Origin: Bordetella pertussis 18323
GTDB taxonomy: Bacteria; Pseudomonadota; Gammaproteobacteria; Burkholderiales; Burkholderiaceae_B
Length of the DNA stretch: 64,000 nucleotides
Assembly: GCF_000306945.1 (NCBI RefSeq)
Contig: NC_018518.1
Coordinates: 2,294,001 to 2,358,000 of the forward strand
Reading direction: 5' to 3'
The notes under the pieces were generated by a model. That model was given only the letters and a program-made list of their open reading frames with translations, made no database searches and had not been told where the DNA came from. Below are positions 1-7,961 of this stretch, in pieces. The position numbers were made by a program, and so were the translations under genes. Positions within the stretch are counted from its first letter, which is position 1; every line of letters starts with the position of its first letter.

Positions 1-1
1 C

Positions 2-1044
2 TGTGAAGATTCAATAGGTTGTATGCATGGTTCATCCGAACCGGATTTGAGAAACTGGAAATCGCCACCCCCCCAGTTCACTCAAGGAGCCCGGCCGGAT
101 GAACACCCATAAGCATGCCCGATTGACCTTCCTACGTCGACTCGAAATGGTCCAGCAATTGATCGCCCATCAAGTTTGTGTGCCTGAAGCGGCCCGCGCC
201 TATGGGGTCACCGCGCCGACTGTGCGCAAATGGCTGGGCCGCTTCCTGGCTCAGGGCCAGGCGGGCTTGGCCGATGCGTCCTCGCGCCCGACGGTCTCGC
301 CCCGAGCGATTGCGCCGGCCAAGGCGCTGGCTATCGTGGAGCTGCGCCGCAAGCGGCTGACCCAAGCGCGCATCGCCCAGGCGCTGGGCGTGTCAGCCAG
401 CACCGTCAGCCGCGTCCTGGCCCGCGCCGGTCTGTCGCACCTGGCCGACCTGGAGCCGGCCGAGCCGGTGGTGCGCTACGAGCATCAGGCCCCCGGCGAT
501 CTGCTGCACATCGACATCAAGAAGCTGGGACGTATCCAGCGCCCTGGCCACCGGGTCACGGGCAACCGACGCGATACCGTTGAGGGGGCCGGCTGGGACT
601 TCGTCTTCGTGGCCATCGATGACCACGCCCGCGTGGCCTTCACCGACATCCACCCCGACGAGCGCTTCCCCAGCGCCGTCCAGTTCCTCAAGGACGCAGT
701 GGCCTACTACCAGCGCCTGGGCGTGACCATCCAGCGCTTGCTCACCGACAATGGCTCGGCCTTTCGCAGCCGCGCCTTCGCCGCGCTGTGCCATGAGCTG
801 GGCATCAAGCACCGCTTTACCCGACCTTACCGCCCACAGACCAATGGCAAGGCCGAACGCTTCATCCAGTCGGCCTTGCGTGAGTGGGCTTACGCTCACA
901 CCTACCAGAACTCCCAACACCGAGCCGATGCCATGAAATCCTGGCTACACCACTACAACTGGCATCGACCCCACCAAGGCATCGGGCGCGCTGTACCCAT
1001 CTCCAGACTCAACCTGGACGAATACAACCTATTGACAGTTCACA
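2..1044 (+). mobile_element. IS481 copy 1, interrupting an aldo/keto reductase gene
   Basis: The element begins TGTGAAGATTCAATAGG and ends ATTGACAGTTCACA, and matches the six other copies here over 1,043 bp. The right flank is GCTACC (1045-1050). Only the last base of the left target copy (c at position 1) is in the window, and it agrees with a GCTACC duplication. This is one of two copies here whose target is NCTACN rather than NCTAGN. The interrupted gene continues at 1045-1751. Naming it IS481 rests on recognition of the transposase and the termini. Confidence 0.95.
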
Positions 1045-1751
1045 GCTACCGCTCGATCGACACGGCTGCCATCTATGGCAACGAGGCTGGCGTGGGCGAG
1101 GGGCTGCGCGCTGCGGGGGTAGCCCGCAAGGATTTGTTCGTCACCACCAAGCTGTGGAACGACCGGCATGGCTACGACGAGGCGCAGCGCGCCATGGACG
1201 AGAGCCTGCGCAAGCTGGGCCTGGCCTATGTCGACCTGTTCCTGATCCACTGGCCGGTGGCCGGCAGCGACAAGTTCGTCGATGCCTGGCGCGCCATGGT
1301 GGCGATGAAGGAGGACGGGCGCGCCCGCTCGATCGGCGTGTCCAATTTCACGATCGCCAATCTGCGGCGCCTGGTCGACGAGACCGGCGTGGTGCCGGCG
1401 GTCAACCAGGTCGAACTGCATCCGGGGTTCGCCCAGCGCGAGCTGCGCGCCTTCCATGCCGAACAGGGCATCGCCACCGAATCCTGGAGCCCGCTGGGCC
1501 AGGGCGCCGTCATGCACGACGCGACGCTGGCCGGGATCGCCGCGCGCCACGGCAAGTCGGCGGCGCAGGTGACGCTGCGCTGGCATCTGCAGAATGGCCT
1601 GATCGTGATTCCCAAGTCGGTGACGCCGGCGCGCATCCAGGCCAACATCGACGTATTCGACTTCGAATTGTCGGCCGACGAGATGGCCGATATCGACGCC
1701 TTGCCGGAAGGCCCGCGGCTCGGACCCGACCCCGCCACCTTCACCGGCTGA
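99..1751 (+). CDS. IS481 transposase fused in frame to the aldo/keto reductase remnant (550 aa)
   Basis: Residues 1-316 are the IS481-family transposase: an N-terminal helix-turn-helix region, then an rve/DDE integrase core with the expected acids in HIDIKK, TDNGS and NGKAERF. In the other six copies translation stops at a TAG supplied by the target duplication. Here the target is GCTACC, so the codon is TAC and the frame runs on for 234 more residues of the aldo/keto reductase. The ATG at 99 follows an AAGGAG Shine-Dalgarno. The frame is plain in the sequence; whether the fusion is made, and whether either half works, is unknown. Confidence 0.85.
   Translation: MNTHKHARLTFLRRLEMVQQLIAHQVCVPEAARAYGVTAPTVRKWLGRFLAQGQAGLADASSRPTVSPRAIAPAKALAIVELRRKRLTQARIAQALGVSASTVSRVLARAGLSHLADLEPAEPVVRYEHQAPGDLLHIDIKKLGRIQRPGHRVTGNRRDTVEGAGWDFVFVAIDDHARVAFTDIHPDERFPSAVQFLKDAVAYYQRLGVTIQRLLTDNGSAFRSRAFAALCHELGIKHRFTRPYRPQTNGKAERFIQSALREWAYAHTYQNSQHRADAMKSWLHHYNWHRPHQGIGRAVPISRLNLDEYNLLTVHSYRSIDTAAIYGNEAGVGEGLRAAGVARKDLFVTTKLWNDRHGYDEAQRAMDESLRKLGLAYVDLFLIHWPVAGSDKFVDAWRAMVAMKEDGRARSIGVSNFTIANLRRLVDETGVVPAVNQVELHPGFAQRELRAFHAEQGIATESWSPLGQGAVMHDATLAGIAARHGKSAAQVTLRWHLQNGLIVIPKSVTPARIQANIDVFDFELSADEMADIDALPEGPRLGPDPATFTG
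1045..1751 (+). pseudogene. Aldo/keto reductase, 5' end displaced by IS481
   Basis: This is the 3' part of an NADPH-dependent aldo/keto reductase of the 2,5-diketo-D-gluconate reductase type. It starts at the conserved (G)YRSIDTA strand and retains the expected Asp (IDTA), Tyr (AIYGNE), Lys (TTKLWN) and His (LIHWP) active-site residues, plus the cofactor-binding PKS segment near the end. The first roughly 40 residues (beta-1 and alpha-1 of the barrel) lie upstream of IS481, outside the window. The remnant has no start of its own and is open only as the tail of the transposase ORF. It is probably inactive. Confidence 0.88.
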
Positions 1752-1796
1752 TACCCGCGGCGCCGCCCCAGGGGGCGGCCAAGGAGCTTGGAGACC

Positions 1797-2777
1797 ATGG
1801 AATACGTACGACTGGGCAGCACCGGACTGAAGGTGTCGCGCCTGTGCCTGGGATGCATGACCTACGGCGAGCCGGCGCGCGGCAACCACGCCTGGACGCT
1901 GGACGAGACGCAGAGCCGGCCGTTCTTTCGGCAGGCGCTGGATGCCGGCATCAATTTCTTCGATACCGCCAACAGCTACTCGGACGGCACCAGCGAGGAA
2001 TTCCTGGGACGCGCCTTGCGCGAGTACGTGCCGCGCGACGAGGTGGTGGTGGCGACCAAGGTGTTCTTCCCCTTGCGCAAGGAACCCAACAGCGGCGGGT
2101 TGTCGCGCAAGGCCATCATGCGCGAGATCGACGCCAGCCTGCGGCGGCTCGGTACCGACTACGTGGACCTGTACCAGATTCACCGCTGGGACTACGACAC
2201 GCCCATTGAGGAGACGCTGCAGGCGCTGCATGATGTGGTCAAGGCCGGCAAGGCGCGCTACATCGGCGCTTCCTCGATGCATGCCTGGCAGTTCGCCAAG
2301 GCGCTGTACCTGGCCGACCGGCATGGCTGGACGCGTTTTTCCACCATGCAGAACCACTACAACCTGCTGTACCGCGAGGAAGAGCGCGAGATGCTCAAGC
2401 TGTGCCGCGCCGAGGGCGTGGGCGTGCTGCCGTGGAGTCCGCTGGCGCGCGGGCGCCTGACGCGCGACTGGGCCGAGGGCAGCGCGCGCGCCGACACCGA
2501 CGATGTGCTCAAGCGGCTGTACAGCGCCACCGAGCAGGCCGATCGCGGCGTCATCGACGCGGTGGGCGAGGTGGCGGCGCAGCGCGGCGTCTCGCGCGCG
2601 CAGGTGGCCATGGCCTGGCTGCTGCGTCAGCCGGCGGTGACCGCGCCCATCGTGGGGGCGAGCAAGCCGCGCCACCTGGAGGACGCGGTGGCGGCGCTGG
2701 CCCTGCGCCTGACCGACGAGGAGGCCGCGCGCCTGGAAGCGGCCTATGCGCCGCATCCGGTGGCCGGATTCGCTTAG
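1797..2777 (+). CDS. Aldo/keto reductase (326 aa), intact
   Basis: A full-length TIM-barrel aldo/keto reductase of the larger YajO/Gsp69-like group. It has N-terminal RLGSTGLKVSRLCLG, the Asp-Tyr pair in FFDTANSYSDG, Lys in VVATKVF, His in LYQIHRWD and the C-terminal GASKPRHLEDAV segment that contacts the NADP phosphate. The ATG at 1797 lies 10 bases after AAGGAG (1781-1786). A TTG at 1788 is in frame but too close to that site. It follows the broken reductase by 45 bp, so it could have been its operon partner and may now depend on read-through from IS481. The substrate cannot be told from sequence. Confidence 0.9.
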   Translation: MEYVRLGSTGLKVSRLCLGCMTYGEPARGNHAWTLDETQSRPFFRQALDAGINFFDTANSYSDGTSEEFLGRALREYVPRDEVVVATKVFFPLRKEPNSGGLSRKAIMREIDASLRRLGTDYVDLYQIHRWDYDTPIEETLQALHDVVKAGKARYIGASSMHAWQFAKALYLADRHGWTRFSTMQNHYNLLYREEEREMLKLCRAEGVGVLPWSPLARGRLTRDWAEGSARADTDDVLKRLYSATEQADRGVIDAVGEVAAQRGVSRAQVAMAWLLRQPAVTAPIVGASKPRHLEDAVAALALRLTDEEAARLEAAYAPHPVAGFA

Positions 2778-2986
2778 CCGCCGCGGCGCGGGCCGGGCGC
2801 GGGACGGCGTTCGCGCGGGACGATCCAGAAGCGCGCGATCACCACCAGCAGCCAGGCCAGCGCCAGCCACGAGGCCCAGTGCCACACGCCGGTGCCCAGC
2901 AGGGCGGCGAGCAGCCCGAACACGCTGAGCGCGCCCAGCACGATGGGCATGCCCCAGACGAAATAGAAATGCTGGCGCGGCGTCAT
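2774..2986 (-). CDS. Small membrane protein (70 aa) coupled to the PepSY gene
   Basis: A short protein with two predicted hydrophobic helices (about residues 8-30 and 34-53) and a basic Pro/Arg-rich tail. Its ATG overlaps the TGA of the upstream PepSY gene (ATGA), a strong sign of translational coupling. I do not recognise a family beyond the small proteins that often follow PepSY transporters in iron loci. Its 3' end overlaps the end of the convergent aldo/keto reductase gene by 4 bp. Confidence 0.7.
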   Translation of the reverse strand: MTPRQHFYFVWGMPIVLGALSVFGLLAALLGTGVWHWASWLALAWLLVVIARFWIVPRERRPAPGPRRGG

Positions 2987-4164
2987 GCGGGCGTCCTTTG
3001 CGGTTCGGCTGCCTGCTGGTGGCGGCGCACCAGCTCGGCCACGCGTGCGTCGGTGGCCTTGCGGCGCGCCAGCCACAGGTAGAGGCCGCTGCCCAGCACC
3101 ACGATGGTGATCAGGTCGAGCAGGGCCCAGATGATTTTCAGCGGCATGCCGCCGTAATCGCCGAAATGCAGCGGGCGCGACAGTTCCAGGACGGTGAGGT
3201 ACCACGGCATTCTGGCGACGGCGGCCAGCTCGCCGGTCTTGCCGTCGACCAGCACCGGCGTGTTCAGCTTGGAGGTCAGCGGCGTATTGCCCTTGAGCCA
3301 GACGATGTAGTGCTGCGGGCTGCCGAAGGCATTGCCGGGATACGAGATGCCGGTCAGGGCGCGGTCGGGCACGGCCGCCAAGGCCGTGTCGGCGGCGCGC
3401 TGCGGCGCCGACAGCTCGGCCGGCCGCGGGACGGGCTTGCCTTGGTAAGGAGCCGTCATGGCCTGCAGTTCGGTCTGCTGCCAGAGGCGGAACAGCGGCG
3501 TGGACAACTCGTTGATGACGCCGGTCAGGCCGACGACGAAGGCCCAGACCAGGGTGACGATGCCCAGCAGGTTGTGCAGGTCCAGCCACTTCAGGCGGTT
3601 GGAACGCGAGGCGCGCACCGTGCCGAAATCCAGCTTCTTCATGAACGGACCGTACAGCACCACGCCCGAGACGATGGCGATGACGAACAGCAGGCCCATC
3701 AGGCCGAGAAACAGTTCGCCGGCCAGCCCGGCGTAGAGGTCCACGTGCAGCGCCAGCATGATGCCCATGAAGCTGAAGCGGTCGGCCGAATACTTGGGGC
3801 CGTCGTGCAGGATGTCGCCGGTGCGGGCGTCCACGCGCACCGCGTGGCCGGCCTCGACCGCCTGGCCCAGCTTGGGCGTGAAGCCGACATAGACCTGGGG
3901 TTCCTCGTCATCCAGGAAAACGTAGTCGATGTATTCGTCGGGGTAGAGCGCATGGGCGCGGGCGACGATGGTGTCGAGGCTGGCGTCGGGCGTGCCCTCG
4001 GCCACCTGCGCCACGGGCTTGCCCTCGTCGAGCAGGTGCTCGATCTCGTGGTGGAAGACCAGGGGCAGGCCGGTGATGCAGATGATCAGCAGGAAAAGCG
4101 TACAGACCAGGCTGGTCCATTTATGGACCAGGTACCAAGTCTTGATGGTCGACGCTGTACTCAT
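2983..4164 (-). CDS. PepSY-associated transmembrane protein (393 aa)
   Basis: An inner-membrane protein of the PepSY/iron-regulated family. Hydrophobic helices lie near residues 16-36, 145-175, 200-222 and 348-370, with a periplasmic region between the first two holding a PepSY-like segment. Conserved histidines sit at the helix ends (VHKW, FHHEIEH, DLHNLLG, LALHVDL), as in members proposed to handle haem or ferric-siderophore reduction. A Fur-box-like palindrome sits about 40 bp upstream. The function is inferred from family and regulation; the substrate is unknown. Confidence 0.85.
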   Translation of the reverse strand: MSTASTIKTWYLVHKWTSLVCTLFLLIICITGLPLVFHHEIEHLLDEGKPVAQVAEGTPDASLDTIVARAHALYPDEYIDYVFLDDEEPQVYVGFTPKLGQAVEAGHAVRVDARTGDILHDGPKYSADRFSFMGIMLALHVDLYAGLAGELFLGLMGLLFVIAIVSGVVLYGPFMKKLDFGTVRASRSNRLKWLDLHNLLGIVTLVWAFVVGLTGVINELSTPLFRLWQQTELQAMTAPYQGKPVPRPAELSAPQRAADTALAAVPDRALTGISYPGNAFGSPQHYIVWLKGNTPLTSKLNTPVLVDGKTGELAAVARMPWYLTVLELSRPLHFGDYGGMPLKIIWALLDLITIVVLGSGLYLWLARRKATDARVAELVRRHQQAAEPQRTPA

Positions 4165-4203
4165 GGAATAGTGGAAGTAGGTCTAAAAGCGGAAAAGTAT
4201 CAC

Positions 4204-4218
4204 GAATAATATTTATTC
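4204..4218 (-). promoter_or_regulatory. Candidate Fur box upstream of the PepSY operon
   Basis: A perfect interrupted palindrome, GAATAATATTTATTC, in an AT-rich stretch of a GC-rich region. Read on the minus strand with its flank it is TGAGAATAAATATTATTC, close to the Fur consensus (GATAATGATAATCATTATC). It lies 40-54 bp before the PepSY start, where an operator overlapping the promoter is expected. Confidence 0.6.
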
Positions 4219-4327
4219 TCATCAGTTTTTTGTAAGCTGGGCATGCGCGCCCGCGCCGGCCGGCCCGCCGCCATCCGGGTTACAGTGACCGTACCGCTTT
4301 TTTCCAGGGATCCGGCCCTGGCTTGCG

Positions 4328-5062
4328 ATGGCCCCGAACCTGCAGTACCCCGCTTTCCTGCGCCTGCCGCGCAACCCCGCCGGACGCGACTTCGCCGTGG
4401 GCGATATCCATGGCCATTTCTCCCGCCTCGAGCAGGCGCTGGACGAATGCGGCTTCGATCCGCGGCGCGACCGCCTGTTCTCGGTGGGAGACCTGATAGA
4501 CCGGGGGCCGGACAGCGAGGCCGCGGTGCAATGGCTGGCGCATCCGTGGTTCTACGCCGTGCAGGGCAACCACGAGGACTATGCCATCCGCCATGTGCGC
4601 ACCGGCCTGGTCGACCAGGACAATTGGCGCAGCTATGGCGGCGGCTGGTTTCTCGATGCCGCGCCCGAGCGCCAGCGCGCCTGGGCCGGCGCGTTCGCGG
4701 CCTTGCCGGTGGTGATCGAGGTGGCGACGCAGGCCGGCCCGGTGGGCTTGCTGCACGCCGATTGCCCGGTGCGGGACTGGAGCCGGCTCGAGTATTTCCT
4801 GCAGGCGCGGCCCAAGCGGGCGCGCTCGGTCTGCCAGTGGTCGCGCGAGCGGCTGGCCAGCGGCGACGCGCGCGGCGTGGACGGCATCCGCGCCGTGGTG
4901 GCGGGCCATACGCCGGTCAGCGAGCCCGTGGTGCTGGGCAATGTCTATCACATCGACACCCAGGGCTGGCGTCCGCATGGCTATTTCACCTTGCTCGACC
5001 TCTGTACGCTGAGCGCCTGGCCGCGCCCGGCGCAGGCCGGCGCGCCGGCCGCGCGCGGCTGA
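4328..5062 (+). CDS. Metallophosphatase of the PrpA/Ser-Thr phosphatase group (244 aa)
   Basis: A calcineurin-like phosphoesterase. The metal and catalytic motifs are present in order: GDIHG (25-29), GDLIDRGP (54-61), GNHE (80-83), a histidine in LLHADCPV, and AGHTPV near the C-terminus. This set is typical of bacterial serine/threonine or bis(5'-nucleosyl) tetraphosphate phosphatases of about 220-280 aa. An in-frame substrate assignment is not possible. IS481 copy 2 lies just beyond the TGA stop and does not damage the gene. Confidence 0.88.
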   Translation: MAPNLQYPAFLRLPRNPAGRDFAVGDIHGHFSRLEQALDECGFDPRRDRLFSVGDLIDRGPDSEAAVQWLAHPWFYAVQGNHEDYAIRHVRTGLVDQDNWRSYGGGWFLDAAPERQRAWAGAFAALPVVIEVATQAGPVGLLHADCPVRDWSRLEYFLQARPKRARSVCQWSRERLASGDARGVDGIRAVVAGHTPVSEPVVLGNVYHIDTQGWRPHGYFTLLDLCTLSAWPRPAQAGAPAARG

Positions 5063-5063
5063 G

Positions 5064-6014
5064 CTAGATGTGAACTGTCAATAGGTTGTATTCGTCCAGG
5101 TTGAGTCTGGAGATGGGTACAGCGCGCCCGATGCCTTGGTGGGGTCGATGCCAGTTGTAGTGGTGTAGCCAGGATTTCATGGCATCGGCTCGGTGTTGGG
5201 AGTTCTGGTAGGTGTGAGCGTAAGCCCACTCACGCAAGGCCGACTGGATGAAGCGTTCGGCCTTGCCATTGGTCTGTGGGCGGTAAGGTCGGGTAAAGCG
5301 GTGCTTGATGCCCAGCTCATGGCACAGCGCGGCGAAGGCGCGGCTGCGAAAGGCCGAGCCATTGTCGGTGAGCAAGCGCTGGATGGTCACGCCCAGGCGC
5401 TGGTAGTAGGCCACTGCGTCCTTGAGGAACTGGACGGCGCTGGGGAAGCGCTCGTCGGGGTGGATGTCGGTGAAGGCCACGCGGGCGTGGTCATCGATGG
5501 CCACGAAGACGAAGTCCCAGCCGGCCCCCTCAACGGTATCGCGTCGGTTGCCCGTGACCCGGTGGCCAGGGCGCTGGATACGTCCCAGCTTCTTGATGTC
5601 GATGTGCAGCAGATCGCCGGGGGCCTGATGCTCGTAGCGCACCACCGGCTCGGCCGGCTCCAGGTCGGCCAGGTGCGACAGACCGGCGCGGGCCAGGACG
5701 CGGCTGACGGTGCTGGCTGACACGCCCAGCGCCTGGGCGATGCGCGCTTGGGTCAGCCGCTTGCGGCGCAGCTCCACGATAGCCAGCGCCTTGGCCGGCG
5801 CAATCGCTCGGGGCGAGACCGTCGGGCGCGAGGACGCATCGGCCAAGCCCGCCTGGCCCTGAGCCAGGAAGCGGCCCAGCCATTTGCGCACAGTCGGCGC
5901 GGTGACCCCATAGGCGCGGGCCGCTTCAGGCACACAAACTTGATGGGCGATCAATTGCTGGACCATTTCGAGTCGACGTAGGAAGGTCAATCGGGCATGC
6001 TTATGGGTGTTCAT
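5064..6014 (-). CDS. IS481 transposase (316 aa)
   Basis: Intact IS481-family DDE transposase, identical to copy 1 up to residue 315. The last codons are ATC-TAG, in which the TAG belongs to the CTAG of the target duplication, not to the element. SD AAGGAG precedes the ATG. Confidence 0.95.
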   Translation of the reverse strand: MNTHKHARLTFLRRLEMVQQLIAHQVCVPEAARAYGVTAPTVRKWLGRFLAQGQAGLADASSRPTVSPRAIAPAKALAIVELRRKRLTQARIAQALGVSASTVSRVLARAGLSHLADLEPAEPVVRYEHQAPGDLLHIDIKKLGRIQRPGHRVTGNRRDTVEGAGWDFVFVAIDDHARVAFTDIHPDERFPSAVQFLKDAVAYYQRLGVTIQRLLTDNGSAFRSRAFAALCHELGIKHRFTRPYRPQTNGKAERFIQSALREWAYAHTYQNSQHRADAMKSWLHHYNWHRPHQGIGRAVPISRLNLDEYNLLTVHI

Positions 6015-6111
6015 CCGGCCGGGCTCCTTGAGTGAACTGGGGGGTCGGCGATTTCCAGTTTCTCAAATCCGGTTCGGATGAACCATGCATACAACCTATT
6101 GAATCTTCACA
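5069..6111 (-). mobile_element. IS481 copy 2
   Basis: 1,043 bp, minus orientation, flanked by perfect 6-bp duplications GCTAGA (5063-5068 and 6112-6117). It is inserted in the short gap between the metallophosphatase and the YidB-like gene, with no gene broken. The transposase stop lies in the duplicated target. Confidence 0.97.
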
Positions 6112-6124
6112 GCTAGACGGCGCG

Positions 6125-6565
6125 TTAGCCGCGCTTGCCGTCGAGCAGCCCCGACAGCGAAGCCAGCAGGCTGCCGGCATCGAAGGATTGGCCCGACTCG
6201 GCCTGGCCGCCCGGCGTGGCGGTATCCACCAGGCCCGGCAGCAAGCGGCTCAGGTTGGCCAGCACGTCGCCGCGGTCCTGGCCGGACTGCTGCGCCATCT
6301 GGTCGACCATGCCCGGCTCCAGCACCGAGTCCAGCTGCGCCGGCGTCACGGGCTGGTTGGGCCCGGCGCTCACCCACGAGGCGATCACCTCGCCCAGGCC
6401 GCCTTCCTGGAAGCGCTGGATCAAGGCCGTCAGGCCGCCGGGGTAATTGTTCAATTGCGCGACCAGGACGGGCAGCAACGCTGCCATGCCGCCGTTGGCC
6501 GAGCGCTCGTCGCCGCCACCCAGGGCGCCGCCGGCGATCGACGTCAGAGAATCGAGAAGACCCAT
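6125..6565 (-). CDS. YidB-like DUF937 family protein (146 aa)
   Basis: A small Gly/Leu-rich protein starting MGLLDSLTSIAGGALGGG with repeated amphipathic helices, the pattern of the YidB/DUF937 family of unknown function. It has no signal peptide or clear membrane span. Length is usual for the family. It ends with TAA 8 bp from the IS481 target duplication, so its coding sequence is intact although its 3' flank was changed. Confidence 0.8.
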   Translation of the reverse strand: MGLLDSLTSIAGGALGGGDERSANGGMAALLPVLVAQLNNYPGGLTALIQRFQEGGLGEVIASWVSAGPNQPVTPAQLDSVLEPGMVDQMAQQSGQDRGDVLANLSRLLPGLVDTATPGGQAESGQSFDAGSLLASLSGLLDGKRG

Positions 6566-6693
6566 GACAGGCTCCCAAGAGAAAGAAGGGGAAGCCAGTC
6601 TAGCGCATCCGTCCTACGCGGCCGTGCCCGCGCGGCGCAGAAATTGCAACCATTTCCGCGCCGCCCTCGGCGGCGCGCCGAACCCGGCCGGCG

Positions 6694-7914
6694 CTACGGC
6701 GTGCGCAGGGCCTTGAGCGTCTTCTGGCCGGCGCGCCCGTCGGCCGGCAGGCCCAGCTGGCCCTGCACGGTCTGCAGCGCCTGGCGCGTACGCACGCCGA
6801 TCACGCCATCCGGCTTGCCGATATCGAATCCGCGGGCCAGCAGCAGCTCTTGCAATTCGCGGCGTTCGGCGCGCGACAGGCCGGGATCGTCGGTGGGCCA
6901 GGCGCGCGCGAACGGCAAGTCGCCGCGCAGGCGGTCCGACAAATGGGCAATGGCCAGCGCGTAGCTCTCGGCCGCGTTGTACGAATACAGCGCATCGAAA
7001 TTGCGCAACACCAGGAACACCGGGCCTTGCGCCCCGGCCGGCGCCAGCAGCGCCGCGGGCGTATCGCCCGCCGGCAGCGCGCCGCCGTCCACGCGCTTGA
7101 TGCCGCGCGCCTGCCAGGCGCTCATCGGCTGCTTGTTGCGGCGTCCGGTGCCGGCCAGGTCCATGCCGGCCGGCAGCTTGACCTCGAAGCCCCAGGGCTG
7201 CCCGGTTTGCCAGCCGGCGCGGCGCAGGAAGTTCGCGGTGGAGCCCAGGGCGTCGGGCACGCTGTCGACCAGGTCGCGCCGCCCGTCGCCATCGAAGTCG
7301 ACCGCCAGGCGCAGGTAGGTCGACGGCATGAACTGCGTCTGGCCGAAGGCGCCGGCCCATGAGCCGGCCAGGCGCTCGGGCTGCATGTGCTCGTCCTGGA
7401 TGATCTTGAGGGTGGCGAAGAATTCGCCTCGGAAATAGCTTTGCCGGCGCCCGAAGCACGACAGCGTCGAAAGCGACGTCAGCAAGGGGCGTCCGCCCAG
7501 GTTCTTGCCGAAATTGCTTTCGACTCCCCAGACGGCCACCACGGTCGCGGGATCGACGCCATATTCGGCCTGCGCCCGCGCCAGCACGTCGGCATGCCGG
7601 GCCAGGGCCTGGCGGCCGTCCTCGATGCGTTCCTCGTCGACCAGGCCCGCCATGTAGTCCCAGATGGGCGTCTTGAATTCGGGCTGCACGTCCAGGAAGC
7701 CCAGCACGTCCATGTCCGGCGCCAGCGACGCGGTCTGCGCGTCGTAGGTGGCTGCCTGCACGCCGCTCTTGATGGCGTCGCCGCGCAACTGCTTCAGGCA
7801 GGCGCGATACGCATCGAGGTCGGCGGGGGTGGCGGCGGCGGGCGCGGCCAGCGCGGGAATGGCCGCCGCGGCGAAGGCCGTGGCGCACAACAGGCGTAGG
7901 TAGGCTTTGTTCAT
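6694..7914 (-). CDS. Lytic murein transglycosylase, MltB type (406 aa)
   Basis: A periplasmic enzyme that cleaves the MurNAc-GlcNAc bond of peptidoglycan to form 1,6-anhydroMurNAc ends. It has a signal peptide (MNKAYLRLL...ALA), the catalytic Glu in VWGVESNFG (about E132), FGQTQFMPSTYL, and a DFDGDG-R Ca-binding-like loop. A C-terminal peptidoglycan-binding domain follows at about residues 340-405. There is no lipobox, so this is a soluble form. An ATG three codons upstream (7923) is also possible; 7914 gives the cleaner signal peptide. Confidence 0.9.
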   Translation of the reverse strand: MNKAYLRLLCATAFAAAAIPALAAPAAATPADLDAYRACLKQLRGDAIKSGVQAATYDAQTASLAPDMDVLGFLDVQPEFKTPIWDYMAGLVDEERIEDGRQALARHADVLARAQAEYGVDPATVVAVWGVESNFGKNLGGRPLLTSLSTLSCFGRRQSYFRGEFFATLKIIQDEHMQPERLAGSWAGAFGQTQFMPSTYLRLAVDFDGDGRRDLVDSVPDALGSTANFLRRAGWQTGQPWGFEVKLPAGMDLAGTGRRNKQPMSAWQARGIKRVDGGALPAGDTPAALLAPAGAQGPVFLVLRNFDALYSYNAAESYALAIAHLSDRLRGDLPFARAWPTDDPGLSRAERRELQELLLARGFDIGKPDGVIGVRTRQALQTVQGQLGLPADGRAGQKTLKALRTP

Positions 7915-7961
7915 GTGCACCATTCTAATTCGGGCGGCCGCCCGCAGACATGCCCGCGCCG

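Noticed and set aside
53..1044. IS1002 rather than IS481
   Set aside because: All seven copies share one sequence and the IS481-type NCTAGN target. I recognise the transposase as IS481, and see no divergent relative.
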